Below, piece by piece: positions 51,360 to 62,900 of a DNA stretch of 64,000 nucleotides. Made by a program: the position numbers and the translations under genes. How positions within the stretch are numbered: position 1 is the stretch's first letter; the number at the start of each line of letters is the position of its first letter. The notes under the pieces were generated by a model. That model ran no database searches and was not told the DNA's origin. It worked only from the letters and a program-made list of their open reading frames with translations. This DNA is from Mycobacterium kubicae (GTDB lineage: Bacteria; Actinomycetota; Actinomycetes; Mycobacteriales; Mycobacteriaceae), in the NCBI RefSeq assembly GCF_015689175.1, contig NZ_CP065047.1, forward strand, positions 3,100,001 to 3,164,000, in the 5' to 3' direction.

Positions 51360-53903
51360 CTACGACGCCTCAGCCGGCAGGTCGATCACCCGGATCTCCC
51401 CGGTGCTGCCGTCGACCTCGACCAGCGCCCCCTGCGGTAGCGCCCGGGTGGCCCCTTGCACGTCGACGACACACGGGAAGCCGAATTCACGCGCGACGAC
51501 CGCGGCGTGCGACATCGGACCGCCCAGTTCGGTCACCACCGCGGCGGCGTAGCAGAACGCGGCGGTGTATCCCACGTCGGTGACCTCGGCGACCAGAATT
51601 TCGCCTGGCTCGAGGTCGTCGATGGTTTCGGGCCGCACGATGCGGACGCGGCCGCGGACCCGGCCGCCGCAGACCCCGACACCGCGCAAAGTGTCTCCCC
51701 CGCTGGCGGCCACCGCCGTGACGGCGGCCGGTTCCCAGGTGCCGCTGAACACCGTGGGCGGCACGACGGCAGCCAATCGGTGTTGTTCGGCCCTGCGGCG
51801 GGCCACCAGTTCTGACACGTTGGCGGGCAGGGCGTCGAGTTCGTCGACCAGGAGATAGAAGACGTCGTCGGGTGTGGTGAAGACGCCGGATTCGACCAGC
51901 CGGCGCCCATATTCGCGCAGCAGACCGCGCAGTACCCAGATGGCGCGCACCATCTTGTCGCGGCGCACCTCCCGGTCCCGCAGTTGGCGCGCGGCGAGTT
52001 TGGCGACAGGCCTGGCGTGCACCGGGATTGCGGGGTGGATGGGCTGCGGTGCCGGCGGCGCGCTCAACGCTTTGGTCACCATGCGGACCAGCAGCTCGGG
52101 ATCGTCGGCATAGCTGGTCGACAGCATCTCGACCTCGGCCGGGCCGCGGTGTCCGATCAGGGCCAGCTCGGCGAGCACCGCGGCATGAAACTCCGGCACC
52201 TCGACCGCCAGCTTGTCCAGCCGCTCCCCCGGCTCCGACAGCAGCCGGCTCACCGCGGGATCGCGTCGCGCGGCATGCACCAGCCGCTGAATCGCCTCGA
52301 CGGATCGGGCGCTGACCAGTTCGGGGCCGGCTGACGGGGCCATGTCTCGTCCGCACAGTGCACGCAGCAGCACGTTGAAGGCGGCGCAGAGCATGAAGGA
52401 ACCCGATGCCAGCCACCAGCCGTGTACGACGTGGTCGCGCGCCAACAGGATGAGGCTGAGCAGGCGGCGATCGCTGAGCCGGGTGACGTCGTCGCCGACG
52501 AGCTGTTCCAGGCGGTTGACGTCCTCGAGGTACTCGCCGGTGTCGCGTGGGGCACCAGCGGACAGGCCGACCAGGTTGACCCCGAACACTCCGATGTTGC
52601 GCAACGTGCGCAACTGCTTGCCGATGCGACCGGCCTGGGACGGCGGACGCTGCTCACCGAAGATCGGCAGGGAAGCCATGCTGGGGCCGAAGAATCCGCT
52701 GTTGCTGACGATGGTCGCGGGCTTGGCGAACGGCACGGTTTCGGCCATGAAGTGCGCTGAGGTGATGGCGCCGTAGAGCCGGTGCGCGAACACGGCGACG
52801 GTGCGCATGGCGATTTCCTGCTGAATCACTCCGCCAGGCCGCAACCGTTGGGCGATGCCGACGCCGCCGGCGCGCAAACCTCGCACGGTGACCGACGCCG
52901 ACGACGGCGAGAACGGCCCGGGCAGCGCCTCGGACAGGTTGGTGGCCAAAAAGGTCGGGAAGCGGGGATCGATCGGTGTGTCGAACTCTCCGTTATGTTC
53001 TTGCGGGCCTGCCATTTTCGGGAGTACGCCGTCGGCCGCCGGGGCGTCGACCGCAGGCAGATCCTGAATGCTGGCCATGCGCCAGGGCAGAGCGATCAAT
53101 CGCTTGCCGAGCGCCAGACGGCCCCGAACCGCCAGTGCGAAGTCGGTGACGGTTTCCTCGGCGTTCCAGGCCGGCTCGAATCGCCACACGTCACGCAATC
53201 GGCCGGTGTCCAGCACCGGAGCGCTTTGCACCGTGTGCAGTTCGGCGAACGAGGGCAGGCGCCGAGCCAGCGGGGCCAGGCCAGGCGGCATGATCGGACG
53301 TCGCAGCGCGGCGGCGATCTGCCGGAATGTGAGCTCCCCGGGAGCGGCCAGATTGACCGGGCCGCTGTCGATGTCGTCGTCCAGGAGGGCCCGGATCAAC
53401 AACCGGAGCACATCGTCGGTGTGCACCACCTGCAGGCCGCGGTCGGCGGCCACATCGGGGAACACCGGTGCTGCCAGCAGCCGCTGCAGCCGGTCATCGA
53501 GCCCGCGCCCGAGCATCAGTGCGCAGCGGACCGCGACCCACTGCGCGCCGGAGCCCGCCAATAGCTCCTCGACTCGAGTCGCTTGACCGTGGGCCTGCGC
53601 TGAGGAAACGAATACTATTCGCCGGCAGCCGGTTTCGGCCGTTGCAGCGAGCAGGTGGCGGGCGGTGTTGGTGTTGGTCGTCGCATTCGGCGCCCAAGCC
53701 AGGTGTGCGACGGCGTCGACGCCGGCGACCGCTCGCCGCAGCGCGGCGCCGTCATTGACGTCGGCGGTGATGAATTGGGCTGCGCTCGGCCAGCTTTCGG
53801 GCCGCCGACGGGCGATGCCGGTGACCTGATGGCCTTGGCTGAGCAATCGGGCCGCGAGGCCGCGGCCGAGATATCCGCTGGCCCCGGTGATCGCGATCCT
53901 CAC
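51360..53903 (-). CDS. SDR domain fused to PEP-utiliser-type swivel domain (Rv2047c-like)
   Basis: 847 aa (Rv2047c about 854). Residues 1-270 are an NAD(P)-dependent extended SDR (ITGASGYLGRGLAARLL). The middle (about 370-740) is helical and resembles the C-terminal linker of rifampin phosphotransferase/PEP synthase. The last 100 are the mobile phosphohistidine domain (TELGGPMSHAAVVAREFGFPCVVDVQGAT, His near residue 797). No ATP-grasp domain is present. Ends near pks12's stop-to-start region (18-bp gap) and is co-oriented, so it is probably co-transcribed downstream of pks12. Confidence 0.88.
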   Translation of the reverse strand: MRIAITGASGYLGRGLAARLLSQGHQVTGIARRRPESWPSAAQFITADVNDGAALRRAVAGVDAVAHLAWAPNATTNTNTARHLLAATAETGCRRIVFVSSAQAHGQATRVEELLAGSGAQWVAVRCALMLGRGLDDRLQRLLAAPVFPDVAADRGLQVVHTDDVLRLLIRALLDDDIDSGPVNLAAPGELTFRQIAAALRRPIMPPGLAPLARRLPSFAELHTVQSAPVLDTGRLRDVWRFEPAWNAEETVTDFALAVRGRLALGKRLIALPWRMASIQDLPAVDAPAADGVLPKMAGPQEHNGEFDTPIDPRFPTFLATNLSEALPGPFSPSSASVTVRGLRAGGVGIAQRLRPGGVIQQEIAMRTVAVFAHRLYGAITSAHFMAETVPFAKPATIVSNSGFFGPSMASLPIFGEQRPPSQAGRIGKQLRTLRNIGVFGVNLVGLSAGAPRDTGEYLEDVNRLEQLVGDDVTRLSDRRLLSLILLARDHVVHGWWLASGSFMLCAAFNVLLRALCGRDMAPSAGPELVSARSVEAIQRLVHAARRDPAVSRLLSEPGERLDKLAVEVPEFHAAVLAELALIGHRGPAEVEMLSTSYADDPELLVRMVTKALSAPPAPQPIHPAIPVHARPVAKLAARQLRDREVRRDKMVRAIWVLRGLLREYGRRLVESGVFTTPDDVFYLLVDELDALPANVSELVARRRAEQHRLAAVVPPTVFSGTWEPAAVTAVAASGGDTLRGVGVCGGRVRGRVRIVRPETIDDLEPGEILVAEVTDVGYTAAFCYAAAVVTELGGPMSHAAVVAREFGFPCVVDVQGATRALPQGALVEVDGSTGEIRVIDLPAEAS

Positions 53904-53921
53904 TGGGGCCCCTCGTTGCGG

Positions 53922-56900
53922 CTAGTCGTCATCGTTCATCAGCGCCGCATTGACCAGGGCGTCGAGGTCCATGTCGGCAAGGTCGTCCTCGCTGGACCCG
54001 TCCGGCGCCGCGGGCCCGGTCGCTTGGCCGTTGCCGTCGCTCTCGTTGGCCAAGGACAGCAGCAGATCCAGGACACCGGCCTGGCGCAACCGCTTGACCG
54101 GGATGGAGGCCACGACGCGTTGCAGCTCGGCTTCGCCGGGTGCGGCCTGCGGCGCGTCCGGTTGGCTACCCACCAGCTCCTGGTGGAAGTAGCCGGCCAG
54201 CGCCGCCGAGTTGGGGTAGTCGAAGATGAGCGTCGGCGAAAGGGCCAGTCCAGTGGCGGCTTTCAGCCGGTTACGCATCTCCACCGCGGTTAACGAGTCG
54301 AAGCCCAACTCTTGGAAGGCACGGTCTGGGTCGATGGCTTCCGGACTGGCGCTGCCCAGCACGGTGGCGATGTGCGAGCGCACCAGATCCAACAGGATGG
54401 CAAGCTGTTCGTCCTCGGGCAGCCCGTCGAGCCGTTGCAGCAGGGCGGATTTCGATTTCGCCGCCGCCAGGCTGTCGTCGACGTGACGTCGCGCGGGAGC
54501 GTTGATCAGGTCGACGAACATGGGCGGCAGCGTTCCCCCGTCGAACTTGGCCCGCAGCGCCACCACATCGATGTGGGCCGGCAGGGTGAACGGTTCACCC
54601 AAAACCATTGCGGTGTCGAGCAATCCCAACGCCTCGTCCGAGGACATCGCGACGATGCCGTCCCGGGCGAACCGGGCGAAGTCGACCGTTGCCAGTCCGC
54701 CGGTCATCGCGCTGGCCTGGTCCCACAGCCCCCAGCCCAGCGAGAGCGCCGGAAGACCCTGTGCCTGCCGGTGTACGGCCAGCGCGTCGAGGAACGAGTT
54801 GGCCGCCGCGTAATTGGCCTGCCCCGACGAACCGACCAGTCCAGCCATCGACGAGAACAGGACGAACGCGTCCAGATTCAGATCCCGGGTCAGCTCGTGC
54901 AGATTCCAGGCCGCAACCACCTTGGCGCGCAACACCGGATCGACGCGCTCCGGGGTCAGCGACGTGATCACCGCGTCGTCCAGCGCCCCGGCGGCGTGTA
55001 CGACCGCAGACAGCGGATGCTGCACCGGGATGTCGGCGATGACCTTGGCCAGGGCTTCGCGGTCGGCCGCGTCGCAGGCCACGATCTGGACTTGCGCGCC
55101 CGTCTCGGTCAACTCCGCGCTCAATTCGGCGGCACCGGGTGCCTCGGGGCCGCTGCGACTGACCAACACCAGTCGGCGCACGCCATGGTGGCTGACGACA
55201 TGACGGGCCAGCGCGGCGCCCGCCATGCCCGTTCCGCCGGTGATGAGCACCGTGCCCGAACCCCAGGCGCCACCGGGCCCGAACGGCATCGTCATCACGA
55301 CCTTGCCGATGTGCCGGGCTTGGCTCAGGTACCGCAGTGCGGCGGGCGCCCGCCGCACGTCGAACGTCGTGACCGGCAACGGCCGCAGCACCCCGGCGTC
55401 GAACAGTTCGGCCAACTCGGCGAGCATGCGCTGAATGTGGTCGGGTCCGGCTTCGAACAGGTCGAAGGCGCGGTAGCGGACACCGGGGTGTTCGTCGGCG
55501 ACCGTATCCGGTTGGCGGATGTCGGTCTTACCCATTTCCAGGAAGACACCGCCGGGAGCGACGAGCCGCAGTGACGCGTCGACGAATTCACCGGCCAGCG
55601 AGTCCAGCACCACATCGACGCCTTGGCCGCCGGTGCTGGCGCGGAACTTCTCCTCGAAGTCCAGACTGCGCGAGTCGCCGATGTGGTCGTCGTCGAAGCC
55701 CAAGGCGCGCAACGTGTCCCACTTGCCACGGCTGGCAGTGGCGAACACTTCCACTCCCCAATGGCGGGCCAGCTGCACCGCGGCCATGCCGACCCCGCCG
55801 GCGGCGGCGTGCACCAGCAGCCGCTGTCCGGGCTGGATCTGAGCCAGCCTGGACAGGGCGTAGTAGGCGGTCGCGAAAACGACCGGCGCGGTAGCGGCTT
55901 CGATGTCCGACCAGCCCGCGGGGATCTTCAGCAGCAGCCGTTCGTCGGTGGTCGCGATGGTGCCGGTGCCCTCGGGGAACAAGCCGGTTACCCGATCGCC
56001 GACCGCCAGCAGGCGGTTACCTGGGGCGGTTTCGATGACCACACCCGACGCTTCCACACCCATCGCCGCGTTCTCGTCGGGATAGAGGCCCAAGGCGATC
56101 ATGACGTCGCGGAAGTTGGCGGCCATCGCCCGGGTCGCGATGCGCACCTGGCCGGGCGCCAACGGCGTGTCCGCGTCGAGAATCGGCTCCACTTGCAGGT
56201 TTTCGAAAGTTCCCGCACTGCTCATGGCCAGCCGCCACGGGCCCTCGGTGGGCGGCATCAGCAGGCCGGACACCGCGCGGCTGCCGTGCACTCGGGGAAT
56301 GTGCAGTGCGCCGTCCCGCAGCAACACCTGCGGCTCGCCCACCGCCAGGGCCGCCGCGGCCGCGTCGTCGGTGAGGAGTTCGTCCGCATCGACCAACACG
56401 ATGCGTCCGGGATGTTCGGTCTGCGCCGATCGCACCAGTCCCCAGACGGCGGCACCGGCCAGATCGGTGACGTTTTCGTCGGGCAGAGCGACCGCGCCCT
56501 GGGTCGCGACTACTAGGACACCGGAGTCGTGTTCGGTCAGGTACGCCTGGACCGCCGCGAGCGCCTCGTGGGTGGCCGCGTAGACGCCGGCCAGCACATC
56601 CTCGCCGACCGGCGGTGACTGGTAGACCTGGTAGGGCGGGACAGCGCCGCCGCCCGAAGGCGCCGGTAGCCAGACGACTTCGTAGAGTCGGTCGCCGCTC
56701 GATCCGGACAACGCGGCTTTCAACTGCTGCTCGGTCACCGGACGGGCCACCATCGAGGCCACCGACAACACCGGCAGTCCCAATGCGTCGGCCAGTTCTA
56801 CCGACACCGAGGACGGCCCGACCGGCGATATGCGTGCTCGCACCGCCGCGGCCCCGGCCGCGTGCAGGGATACGCCTTGCCAGGCGAAGGGCACCAGCAC

Positions 56901-59900
56901 GCCGCTAGTGCGGTCGAAGTCACCGCGTTCGTCGGCGGCAACGATGATGGCGTGCAACGCCGCATCCAAGATCACCGGGTGCACGCCGAATCCCGCCGGT
57001 GTCAGGCCTGCCGTCTCGGGCAACGCCACCTCCGCGAACAGGTCATCGCCGCGGCGCCACATCGCGTTCAGTCCCTGGAATGCCGGACCATAGCCGTACC
57101 CGCGTGCCTCTAACCGCTCGTAGACCCCGGCCACCTCGACGGCCGTGGCACCGGCCGGTGGCCACACCGCAAAATCGGCACCGGGTTGCACGGCTGCCGA
57201 ACTGACCGACCCTTCGGCGTGCAGTAACCATTGCGAACCGGCGTCCTGGCGGGAGAACACCGATACGCTGCGGGCGCCGGCTTCGTCGGCCGCGCCGACA
57301 ACCACTTGCACCGCAACGGGTTTGGACGCAGGCAGGATCAGCGGCGCCGCCAAAGTGAGCTCGTCGACGACCGAGCAGCCGACCTCGTCGCCGGCGCGGA
57401 TGGCCAATTCGACGAAGCCCGCACCGGGGAAGATGACCACTCCGCCGACCGCGTGATCGGCCAACCAAGCTTGGTTCGCGGCGGACAACCGACCGGTCAG
57501 CACCACACCGCCCGAGGTGGGCAGATCGACGACCGCGCCCAGCAACGGGTGCTCGCCGGGTGACAGGCCCAGGTCGGCCGCGTCGACGGTGGTCGTGTCG
57601 TGGGACAGCCAGAACCGCCGCCGCTCAAAGGCATACGTCGGCAGCTCAACGAAGTTGGCCTGCCCGATCACCTGGCGCCAGTCCACGCCCCCACCCGCGA
57701 CATACGCTTGAGCCAATCCGTTGACCAGCGTCACCGGCTCGAGACGGTCCTTGCGCATCGCGGAAACGGTGATTACCGCGGCGTCGGGCAGCGACTCTTC
57801 GATCGATGCGGTCAACCCGCTGCTCGGGCCGACTTCCAGGAATCGGGCAGCGCCGTTGGACTGCGCGAACCGGATGCTGTCGGCGAAGCGCACGGCCTGG
57901 CGAACGTGCTTTTTCCAGTAGGCGACCGACGCGAAATCGTCTCCGGCGAATTGCCCGGTCACGTTGGAGATGATCGGGATGGTGGGCTTACCGATGCTCA
58001 GACCGGCGGCCACCGTGCCGAATTCGTCGATCATCGGCTCCATCAGCGGCGAATGGAAGGCGTGTGATACGGCCAGTTGGTGAACTCGCCGACCGTCGGC
58101 GCGGAACTTCTCCGCGACCGCGAGCACCGCATCCTCCGCACCGGAAACGACCACCGAGGAGGGGCCGTTGATCGCCGCGATCCCGACCTCGGCGTCGAGC
58201 AGCGGCCGCACCTCGTCCTCGGTTGCTTGCACGGCGACCATTGCGCCGCCGGCCGGCAGTGACTGCATGAACCGGCCGCGGGCGGCCACCAGCACCGCCG
58301 CGTTCTCCAGTGACAGCACCCCGGCCACGTGCGCGGCGGTCAGCTCCCCAACCGAGTGACCCATGACGAAATCGGGTCGCACACACCAGGATTCCAGCAG
58401 GCGGAACAGTGCGACTTCCACCGCGAACAGCGCGGGCTGCGCGAATTCGGTTGTGTTGAGGATACTTTCGTCGTGACCCCACATGACTTCGCGCAGCGGG
58501 CGCAGCAGGTGGCGGTCCAGTTCACCCACCACGGTGTTGAACGCTTCGGCGAACACCGGGTATGCGGCGTGCAGTCCCATTCCCATGCCCAGCAATTGGG
58601 AGCCTTGGCCGGGGAAGACGAAGACGGTTTTGCCTGCCGGTGTGGCACTACCGCGGATCACCGAGGTGACCTCGTCGGCAGCTAACTCCTCCAACCCCGC
58701 CAACAACTGCTCACGATCACCGCCAACAACCACCGCCCGATGCTCAAAAGCCGAGCGGCCCGCCAACGACCACCCCACATCGGCAACATCCAACTCCGCA
58801 TGCGCCCCCACATACGACGCCAACCGCCCCGCCTGCGCCGCCAACGCCGCACCCGACTTCGCCGACACCACCCACGGCACCACCGCCCGCGGCGCCCCCT
58901 GCTGCCGCGGCGCCGCCGCCACCGCCTCGATAATCACATGCGCATTAGTGCCACTAATCCCAAACGACGACACCCCCGCCCGCCGCACCCGACCCTGCGC
59001 CGGCCACGGCTGCGCCGAAGTCAACAACTCCACCGCACCCGCCGACCAATCCACATGCGGACTCGGCACATCCACATGCAAACTCGCCGGCAACACCTCA
59101 TGGCGCATCGCCTGCACCATCTTGATCACACCCGCCACACCCGCAGCAGCCTGCGTATGACCCATATTCGACTTAATCGACCCCAACCACAGCGGCTCAC
59201 TACGGTCCTGCCCATAAGTCGCCAACAACGCCTGCGCCTCGATCGGATCACCCAACGTCGTCCCCGTGCCGTGACCCTCCACCACATCCACATCCGCAGG
59301 ACCCAACCCCGCATTAGCCAACGCCGCCCGCACCACCCGCTGCTGCGAAGGACCATTAGGCGCGGTCAACCCATTCGACGCCCCATCCTGATTCACCGCC
59401 GAACCCCGCACCACCGCCAACACCGAATGCCCCAACCGCTGCGCATCCGACAACCGCTCAACCACAAGCATTCCGCCGCCCTCGGAGAACCCCGTGCCGT
59501 CGGCCGCGCCGGCGAACGGTTTGCAGCGGCCGTCCGCGGACAAGCCGCGCATGCGGCTGAATTCGACGAAGATGTCAGGTGTGGCGTTGACGGTGACCCC
59601 GCCGGCCAGCGCCAGATCGCACTCACCCGAGCGCAACGACTGCACCGCCATATGCAACGCCACCAACGACGACGAACACGCCGTATCCACCGACACCGCC
59701 GGGCCCTCCAAACCCAACACATACGACACCCGACCCGACGCCACACTGGTGGACTGGCCGGTCAGGCGGAAGCCCTCGGCCGCTTGCGCGGCTCCGAGGC
59801 CGTAGCCCTGGGTGTACACGCCGGCGAACACGCCGGTGGCGCTGCCGCGCAACCGTCCGGGGTCGATTCCGCTGCGCTCCAACGCTTCCCACGCCAGCTC

Positions 59901-62900
59901 CAGGAGCAGCCGTTGCTGCGGATCCATCGCCAACGCTTCGCTGGGCGCCACGCCGAAGAAACCGGGGTCGAAGTCAGCGACACCTTCCACAAAGCCGCCG
60001 GTACGGGTGTAGCAGGTGCCCGGCACGTCCGGGTCCGGGTTGTACAGGCCCGCCAGATTCCAGCCCCGGTCACTGGGGAATTCGGAGAGCACGTCGCGGC
60101 GCTCAACCAGCATGTCCCACATGTCTTCCGGTGATTCCACCCCGCCGGGATAACGGCAGGACATGCCGACGATGACGATCGGGTCGTCGTCGGTCGCACG
60201 AACGGCGTGCGCCTGCTTGATCTCCTGGGGTACCCCGGCCAGTTCGGCCCGGATGTAGGAGGCCAGGCCGTTGGGCGTCGGGTAGTCGAAGATGAGGGTC
60301 GGCGACAACGACAGGCCGGTGGCGGCTTTGAGCCGGTTGCGCATCTCGACCGCGGTCAGCGAGTCGAAGCCCAACTCCTGGAAGGCTTTGTCGGCATCGA
60401 TGGCCTCGGGCGCGACGGTGCCCAGCACGGTGGCGATGTGGGAGCGCAGGAGGTCCAGGACGACGGCCTGCTGCTCGGCTTCGGGCAGTCCGTGCAGGCG
60501 TTGGGCCAGTGCGGATTTCGACTTCGCCGCGGCCAACGATTCGTCCACCTGTCGGCGGGTGGGTGCGTTGACCAGGTCCCGGAACATCGGCGGCACCGCG
60601 ACGGCGTGGGCGCGCAGCGCGGCCAGGTCGATGCGGGCCGGAGCCAGAAACGGTTGATCGACGATCAAAGCGGTGTCGAACAAGGCCAGCGCCTCAGCAG
60701 AGGACAACGCCAGAACCCCTTCGCGGCCCAGGCGGGCCAGGTCGGCGGCGTCGAGGCCGCCGGTCATGGCGCTGGCCTGGTCCCACAAACCCCAGCCCAA
60801 CGACATGGCGGGCAGGCCCTGCGCGCGCCGGTGGGTAGCCAATGCATCCAGGAAGCAGTTGGCCGCCGCGTAGTTGGCTTGCCCGGACGACCCGACCAGT
60901 CCCGCCATCGACGAAAACATCACGAAGGCAGACACATTCAGGTCGCGGGTCAGCTCATGCAGGTTCCACGCCGCGTCCACCTTGGCGCGCAACACCGAGT
61001 CGACCCGCTCGGAAGTCAGCGACGTCAGCACCGCGTCGTCGAGCACGCCGGCGGCATGGATGACGCCCGACAACGGCCGCTGCACGGGAATGTCGGCGAT
61101 GACCTTGGCCAGGGCGGCGCGATCGGCGGCGTCGCAGGCCACCACCTGTACTTGGGCGCCGGCGCCGGTCAATTCGGTGATCAAGTCGGAGGCACCGGGC
61201 GCGTCGGGGCCGCTGCGGCTGAGCAGCACCAGATCACGCACTCCGTGGTTGGTGACGACATGGCGCGCCAGCGCCGACCCGGCCATACCGGTGCCGCCGG
61301 TGATCAGCACGGTGCCCGCCGTCCACGCGTCGGGCAGGGTCATCACGACCTTGCCGATGTGGCGGGCCTGGCTCAAGTAGCGCAGCGCCGCCGGTGCGCG
61401 GCGCACATCGAACGTCGTCACCGGCAGCGGGCGCAGCACACCGGCGTCGAAGAGTTCGGCCAAGTCGAGCATGTACTGGTGCATGCGGGGGCGGCCTGGT
61501 TCGAACAGATCGAAGGCGCGGTAGCGCACACCGGGGTATTGCTCTGCGATGACGCCGGGGTCGCGGATGTCCGTCTTGCCCATTTCCAGGAAGACCCCGC
61601 CGGGGGCGACCAGGCGCAGCGAAGCGTCCACGAATTCGCCGGCCAGCGAGTCGAGCACCACGTCCATGCCGCGTCCGCCGGTGATGGTGCGGAACTTGTC
61701 CTCGAACTCCAAGCTGCGTGAGTCGGAGATGTGGTCGTCGTCAAATCCCAACGCGCGCAGGACATCCCATTTGCCCTTGCTGGCGGTGGCGAACACTTCC
61801 AGCCCCAGATGGCGGGCCAGCTGGGTCGCCGCCATTCCGACGCCGCCCGCGGCAGCATGGATGAGTACCCGTTGCCCTGGCTTGACGTCGGCCAGGTGCA
61901 CGAAGGCAAACCATGCGGTGGTGAAGACGGCCGAGATGGCGGCGGCTTCGGGGTAGGACCAGTCGGCGGGCATCGGCAGCAATAACCGGGTGTCTCCGGG
62001 GACCAGCGTGCCGCTGCCGTCCGGGAAGAAGCCGTATACCGAGTCCCCGACGGCGAATTCGGTGACGCCGGGGCCGACTTCGACTACCACGCCCGCGCCC
62101 TCGCCGCCGAGCAGCGCCTCATGGGTGAACATGCCCAGGGTGATCATGATGTCGCGGAAGTTGGCCGCGATGGCGTGCAGCGCCACCCGCACCTGGCCGG
62201 GCTCCAACGGTGCACCGGCGTTGGGTACCGGCTCCAGTTGCAGGTTCTCGAAAGTCCCTGCGCTGCTGAGGCCGAGCCGCCACGGCCCCTCACCTGGTGG
62301 CACCAGAATGCCCTCGACCGCGCGACTGCCGTGTACCCGCGGCGTGTAGACCTCTCCCCCGCGCAGCAACACCTGCGGCTCGCCGACGGCCAGTGCCGCG
62401 GCGACGGCTTCCTCGTCCAGCGGCAGATCGGAATCAACCAACACGATCCGCTGCGGGTTTTCGGTCTGCGCCGATCGCACCAGTCCCCAGACCGCTGCGC
62501 CGGCCAGGTCGCGAATGTCCTCACCCGGCAGGGCCATTGCGCCGCGGGTCGCGACCAGCAGCACTTCGGATTCGTGTTCGGTGAGCCACGCCTGAACGGC
62601 GGACAGCGCTTCGTGCGTGCGCGTATAGGTCTGGGTGACCGGATCGTCTTGCGAAGCAACGGATTCGAAGACCTGATAGGGCGGTGTGGTGGCGCCGCTC
62701 GGCGACTGCGCCGGTGCCCACACCAGTTCGAACAGGCGGTCGGCACCGGAACTCGACACGGCCGCGCGCAGCTGTCGTTCGCTCACCGGCCTGACCACCA
62801 TCGCGGCGACCGACAGCACCGGCAAGCCCAGACCGTCGGCGAGCTCAACCGAGACGGCCGACGGGCCTACGGGCGTGATGCGTGCGCGGGCCACCGCGGC

